The position numbers and the translations under genes are program-made. 64,000 bases of DNA. Origin: Prevotella herbatica. Lineage in GTDB: Bacteria; Bacteroidota; Bacteroidia; Bacteroidales; Bacteroidaceae. The first letter of the stretch is position 1. Every line of letters begins with the position of its first letter. The stretch lies in assembly GCF_017347605.1 (NCBI RefSeq), contig NZ_AP024484.1, positions 1,951,501 to 2,015,500 of the forward strand. The letters run 5' to 3'. Below are positions 60,040 to 64,000 of the stretch, one piece after another. The notes beneath the pieces are model-generated. The model was not told the DNA's origin, ran no database searches, and worked only from the letters and a program-made list of their open reading frames with translations.

Positions 60040-62607
60040 ATGCGCCGTATTCAGTTTATTATATCATTGTTTTTTGCGTTGTCTATTCATGCGCAATACA
60101 CTAAGTTTGTAGATCCTAAAATAGGCAGTGAAGGACAAGGACGTGTCTTTATAGGTCCGTCAATGCCGTATGGGATGGTTAAGCCTGGTCCTGATTGTGT
60201 ATCAATGCCAAATGCTGGTTGGGAGAAAATGCCTGAAGCCGTAAAGGGATTCAGTCAGACTCATGTTAGCGGAACAGGTGGTGGACAGAAATATGGCAAT
60301 ATTCTTATCCAACCATTCAAGGGATCAATTCAGAAAACAGAATATCCTCAGCATCGCAGTGCAGAGACAATGTCATTGGGATATTATTCGTGTGATTATA
60401 TCGAAGGTCCTCACACCGAAATTACTACTAGCGAACGTTGTGCAATCTATCGTTTCAGTGGACTTGACGGTCTGTTTGTTGATGCGCATACCTTCCTAGG
60501 TATAGACACCATTCCCGATAAACGTGAGGCGCAGCAGTTTGTTGGCAGTGAGGTAAATATAAATGGCGAATATGAAATAACAGGATACTCCACAGTTAGA
60601 GGAGGTTGGAATAATGGTGGACCCTATACAGTGTATTTCTGTCTTAGAAGCGATGTGCCGTTTAAGAAGAGCATGACCCAAGATAACAAATATGCGTGGG
60701 TGATGTTTGATAAACCACGTGTGAATATAAAAATTGGAATATCTTTCGTTTCAACAGACAAGGCAAGGCAGAATATCGTTAGTTGTGGATTTGATGATCA
60801 ATTGGCGCATCTTCGCAGTACGTGGAATGGTTTGCTCTCAAAAATTAAAATAAATGCATCTGAATTGCAGTCACGAATGTTCTATACTGCACTTTATCAT
60901 ACAATGCTGATGCCTGTAGACCGAAGCGGTGAAAATCCTAATTGGACGGCTGTTCCGTATTATGATGATTACTATGCAATATGGGATACCTATCGCACTT
61001 CGTCTCCGCTTATCACACTCCTGTCTCCACAAAGGCAGCGTGATATCGTGAACTCGCTTATAAACATATATGACAACGAAGGCTACATGCCAGATGCACG
61101 AAGTGGAAACTGTAACGGAAGAACACAGGGTGGAAGCAATGCAGATATTGTAATTGCCGACGCATTTGCTAAGGGACTCTCTGGTATAGACTATGAACAT
61201 GCATTCAAGGCAATGATAAAAGATGCCGAAGTGGCTCCCATTGATGCTGAGAAGGAAGGACGTGGAGGAATTGCAGAATATAATTCATTGGGGTATATCC
61301 CTTATGGAATAGACCGTGCTGGAAACAGAACCGTTGAATACAGTTATGATGACTGGTGTATTGCGCAAGTAGCAAAAGGGTTAGGATACAAAGCTCTCTA
61401 TGATAAATATATCAAGCGCTCAGGCAACTGGCGTAATCTATGGCGTAGTGATTATCAGTGGCATGGAATGCGTGGATTTATTATGCCTCGTGATGCCGAT
61501 GGTAATTGGCTGGATTCTGTCGTATGGGGTAAATCCAAAGTCTATCATCCGCTCATTCCATATACTCCTGATACGAAGGTCGCACCGTGGTATATTCCTT
61601 GGTGGGGAACATTCTTTTATGAGGCGCTTTCTGCAGAATATAGTTTAAGCATTCCTCATTATGTAAAAGGGCTTATTGAAGCTTGTGGAGGTAAAGACAG
61701 GTTTGTAAAGCGACTCGATACATTTTTTGAAAACAATCATTATAATGTGGCTAATGAACCAAGTTTTATGACCCCTTATCTGTATCATTGGGCAGATAGA
61801 CCAGAACTTAGTTGCGAGCGTATCAGACAGATTATACATGATAATTACAGTGATCGTCCTGATGGTCTTCCTGGTAATGACGATAGTGGGGCAATGTCTT
61901 CATGGTTAGTCTGGAATATGTTGGGACTTTATCCTGTTGCAGGTCAGAATCTTTATCTTGTAGGTTCACCGCTTATAAAGTCGTATTCAATAGATTTGCC
62001 AAATGGCAGAACATTGAACGTTGACGCAAAAGGCAATAGATGGAAAATGAAATTCATCAGGCATGAGGATATTCTTAAAGGAGGAACATTGCACTTGCCT
62101 GATCATAATGCGTTGGCAAAGTCACCGAAAACGAAAGAAGCAGAAAGAACACGTGCTTTTAACCTATCACCAAGTGCAACAACACATCTTTGTAAATTCG
62201 TTCTTAATAGGCAGTATCGAAACTGGATTGTCAAGTGTGATTTATCAAATAACGATACATTGCAACTTTTATGTAATAACTCGCTCTATTGCATTCCAAA
62301 GACAGTAATCGAGAATGCAGAAGGATTCTGTTGGTATAGTCCACAGAAAGGTAGTGATATTTATAAATGCAATGAAACATTTCTTTTTATTTCATTCAAA
62401 GCCTTGAGTGAATTAAAACGTGACGGCATGTTTGTATATAATGGGATTACATGGCGAAAGATTAATGCTGACGCAAATATCATTACAGTTAAGGCTGATG
62501 TAGACGGCACGGTAATGAAAATATCTACATCGGCAGAATTGCCATGGGTGGTTGAAATGCGCAATAACCCATTGGGAATAGATTGGAATCTGGAATTAAA
62601 TGATTAA
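60040..62607 (+). CDS. Family 92 glycoside hydrolase (alpha-mannosidase type)
   Basis: GH92 enzymes are calcium-dependent exo-alpha-mannosidases. The 855-residue protein has a short signal peptide (FIISLFFALSIHAQ) and the GH92 blocks VDPKIGSEGQGRVFIGPSMP and YGMVKPGPDC near the start, SQTHVSGTGGGQKYGNILI, IWDTYRTSSPLITLLSP, SGNCNGRTQGGSNADIVIAD, and GNDDSGAMSSWLVWNMLGLYP near residue 610. It is longer than the usual 740-790 residues: about 130 extra C-terminal residues after the catalytic domain look beta-rich and may be an accessory domain. It sits in a locus otherwise pointing to pectin. Confidence 0.85.
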   Translation: MRRIQFIISLFFALSIHAQYTKFVDPKIGSEGQGRVFIGPSMPYGMVKPGPDCVSMPNAGWEKMPEAVKGFSQTHVSGTGGGQKYGNILIQPFKGSIQKTEYPQHRSAETMSLGYYSCDYIEGPHTEITTSERCAIYRFSGLDGLFVDAHTFLGIDTIPDKREAQQFVGSEVNINGEYEITGYSTVRGGWNNGGPYTVYFCLRSDVPFKKSMTQDNKYAWVMFDKPRVNIKIGISFVSTDKARQNIVSCGFDDQLAHLRSTWNGLLSKIKINASELQSRMFYTALYHTMLMPVDRSGENPNWTAVPYYDDYYAIWDTYRTSSPLITLLSPQRQRDIVNSLINIYDNEGYMPDARSGNCNGRTQGGSNADIVIADAFAKGLSGIDYEHAFKAMIKDAEVAPIDAEKEGRGGIAEYNSLGYIPYGIDRAGNRTVEYSYDDWCIAQVAKGLGYKALYDKYIKRSGNWRNLWRSDYQWHGMRGFIMPRDADGNWLDSVVWGKSKVYHPLIPYTPDTKVAPWYIPWWGTFFYEALSAEYSLSIPHYVKGLIEACGGKDRFVKRLDTFFENNHYNVANEPSFMTPYLYHWADRPELSCERIRQIIHDNYSDRPDGLPGNDDSGAMSSWLVWNMLGLYPVAGQNLYLVGSPLIKSYSIDLPNGRTLNVDAKGNRWKMKFIRHEDILKGGTLHLPDHNALAKSPKTKEAERTRAFNLSPSATTHLCKFVLNRQYRNWIVKCDLSNNDTLQLLCNNSLYCIPKTVIENAEGFCWYSPQKGSDIYKCNETFLFISFKALSELKRDGMFVYNGITWRKINADANIITVKADVDGTVMKISTSAELPWVVEMRNNPLGIDWNLELND

Positions 62608-62612
62608 TTTTG
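62582..62612 (+). promoter_or_regulatory. Promoter candidate for the phosphatase gene
   Basis: ATTG (62582-62585), 19-base spacer, TAATTTTG (62605-62612). The -7 element overlaps the GH92 stop codon; the expected leader to the ATG at 62639 is about 20 bases. Confidence 0.55.
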
Positions 62613-62638
62613 CAACCTAACTACATTATGTCCTCTTT

Positions 62639-64000
62639 ATGAAAAAGGCCCTATCTTTATTGTTACTGCTTTTATGCTTCGTCAGTCTTTCTTATGCTCA
62701 GAAGTCACGAGAGCAGATGGGCGGTGTTTACTATGCATACCCAGTTCCGCAAAATATCACGTACTCAAAAGTTCCTGAAGGCTATCATGCATTCTATATT
62801 TCGCATTATGGTCGTCATGGTTCACGTTGGCTGCCATCAGACTCACGCTACGAATGGGTGAATAGTCAGTTTGCTGACGATTCTAATCTCACTAAGTTGG
62901 GAAAGAGCCTTAAAAAACGACTTGCAAAAGTTTGGAAGAATGCCATGGGTAATGGTGGAAAACTCACTGCTCTTGGTGCTTCGCAGCATTGCGGTATTGC
63001 CGATAGAATGTATGCAAACTTTCCCGAAGTCTTTAACGGAAATAAAGTAACAGCCCACGCTAGTATTGTTGGGCGATGCGTTAAAAGTATGCAGGTGTTC
63101 AGTGACGAATTGAATAAATTGATGATAGGAAAGGCAATTGTTGAACAAACTGCCGATTCTGCTGATATGGCTTGGATTGCTTACGACTCACCAGAAATGA
63201 AGGTTCTCTCGTCACGAACAAAAGTTAAGGCTTATATCAATGGACAGCGTTTTGCTGCTGCATTGTTTAAAGATCCTTCAAAGATATCAGATCCAGATAA
63301 ATTGATGGGAGAGATTCATGCTATTGCTTCTGATATGCAGGATGTTGAATTGAAGATAAGGTTTGATGATGTTATAAACGATGAAGAATGTCGTGCCGTA
63401 TACGAACAGAACAATGAGCGTATGTGGATTTGCAATGGTCAGTCTCCTGATAATTACAGTGCACCTTCACGTTCTGCATTTAGCCTTTGGAATGATATTG
63501 AGACTAAGGCTGATAATGCTGTTGCAAATGGTAATACGTCTGCTGACCTCAGATTCGGACACGATACAGCATTGTATCATCTAATGTCGCTTCTAGGTAT
63601 TTCAACTCTTTCTGATGAACGTGTTGATAAGATGGACGAGGTCGTTCCTATGGCTGCAAACTTGCAAATGATATTTTATACCAATGGTAAAAATGTAATT
63701 GTGAAGCTGATGCTTAATGAGCATGAAGTGAAACTATTTGGACTGCGCCAGGAAAGTCCTTACTTTCAGTGGGATGCTTTAAAGAAGTATGTGCATAAGA
63801 GAATGCAGAATGCTTTGTTACATAAACAGATTGAGGCTATCAACACAATGGTTGGAACGGACTTCTCTGTTACCAGTAATTCCACTTATGGTAGGGGTAA
63901 AGAGGAACATGGACAGACTCTGCCTGCTGCATTTGAACCTAATGGAATGAACTTCTGGACTCCGCAGACACAAGATACAGAACAGAAATGTCTTGCTCCT
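62639..64000 (+). CDS. Histidine acid phosphatase (phytase-like), C-terminus beyond the window
   Basis: The frame from ATG 62639 stays open to the window end (454 codons), so the gene is partial. It begins with a signal peptide (ALSLLLLLLCFVSLSYAQ). The histidine phosphatase motif ISHYGRHGSRWLP near residues 55-67 supplies the catalytic His and Arg. A second Arg lies in ASIVGRCVKSMQVF, and the HD dyad is in LRFGHDTALYHL near 305. This family removes phosphate from phytate and other phosphate esters in the periplasm or at the surface. The HD dyad points to the classical acid phosphatase/phytase form rather than the HAE form of MINPP. It is the last gene seen in the glycan locus. Confidence 0.85.
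   Translation, partial: MKKALSLLLLLLCFVSLSYAQKSREQMGGVYYAYPVPQNITYSKVPEGYHAFYISHYGRHGSRWLPSDSRYEWVNSQFADDSNLTKLGKSLKKRLAKVWKNAMGNGGKLTALGASQHCGIADRMYANFPEVFNGNKVTAHASIVGRCVKSMQVFSDELNKLMIGKAIVEQTADSADMAWIAYDSPEMKVLSSRTKVKAYINGQRFAAALFKDPSKISDPDKLMGEIHAIASDMQDVELKIRFDDVINDEECRAVYEQNNERMWICNGQSPDNYSAPSRSAFSLWNDIETKADNAVANGNTSADLRFGHDTALYHLMSLLGISTLSDERVDKMDEVVPMAANLQMIFYTNGKNVIVKLMLNEHEVKLFGLRQESPYFQWDALKKYVHKRMQNALLHKQIEAINTMVGTDFSVTSNSTYGRGKEEHGQTLPAAFEPNGMNFWTPQTQDTEQKCLAP

Noticed and set aside
1-64000. tRNA, rRNA or transposase genes
   Set aside because: Looked for by eye and none supported; a tRNA search program would be needed to exclude short RNA genes fully.

Overview
The window looks like a chromosomal segment of a Bacteroidales bacterium, most likely Prevotellaceae (Prevotella or a close relative). 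The evidence is a SusC/SusD polysaccharide-utilisation locus, NigD-like, DUF3244, DUF4876 and DUF6850 families, an arginine pathway with the Bacteroidetes-type N-acylornithine transcarbamylase, and many copies of the Bacteroidetes promoter (TTTG, 19-21 bp, TAnnTTTG). The DNA is AT-rich and genes are packed in short operons. No rRNA, tRNA, CRISPR array or transposase was seen.

Layout. 0-6.7 kb: the 5' part of an outer-membrane protein gene, murF, folP-cdaA, pta-ackA and a PfkB sugar kinase. 6.8-12.4 kb (minus): a TonB-dependent receptor, a DUF4876 lipoprotein and a DUF6850 barrel, forming an uncharacterised outer-membrane operon. 12.7-16.7 kb: a DUF59 Fe-S assembly protein with an LpxH-like hydrolase, then radC, a glycosyltransferase and efp on the minus strand, and rpmH. 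17-21.6 kb: PASTA protein, rluD, ddl, acyltransferase and NigD-like lipoprotein. 21.6-25.1 kb: a membrane TPR regulator, a DUF3244 protein and an unknown lipoprotein.

26.3-38.7 kb (all minus): an arginine/proline block. It reads argR, an N-acylglutamate synthase candidate, argG, pspC, argC, argD, proC, then an XRE-cupin regulator, an acyl-CoA synthetase, proB, proA, argF' and a threonine-aldolase-like enzyme. An ARG-box-like operator lies just upstream of argR. 39.1-43.6 kb (minus): an M23/LysM peptidase and pfpI-ispD-recG. 43.7-50 kb (plus): nadK, an ABC exporter and a MacAB-like operon in which the first of two permease genes is broken by an internal deletion.

51.6-64 kb (plus): a glycan locus with GH28, SusC, SusD, a secreted unknown, a second GH28, GH92 and a histidine acid phosphatase that runs off the window. 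It suggests uptake and breakdown of pectin-like and mannose-containing material; no dedicated regulator is visible.

The most unusual features are two gene-free islands of about 1 kb, 25271-26216 and 50192-51171. Each is bounded by inverted repeats and filled with palindromes and short repeats. They share a 13-mer and a similar local patch, so they may belong to one uncharacterised family of non-coding elements. Other points of note are a probably leaderless folP, an unusual Ser at the substrate-specificity position of the transcarbamylase, and overlapping opposed promoters at pfpI/nadK.
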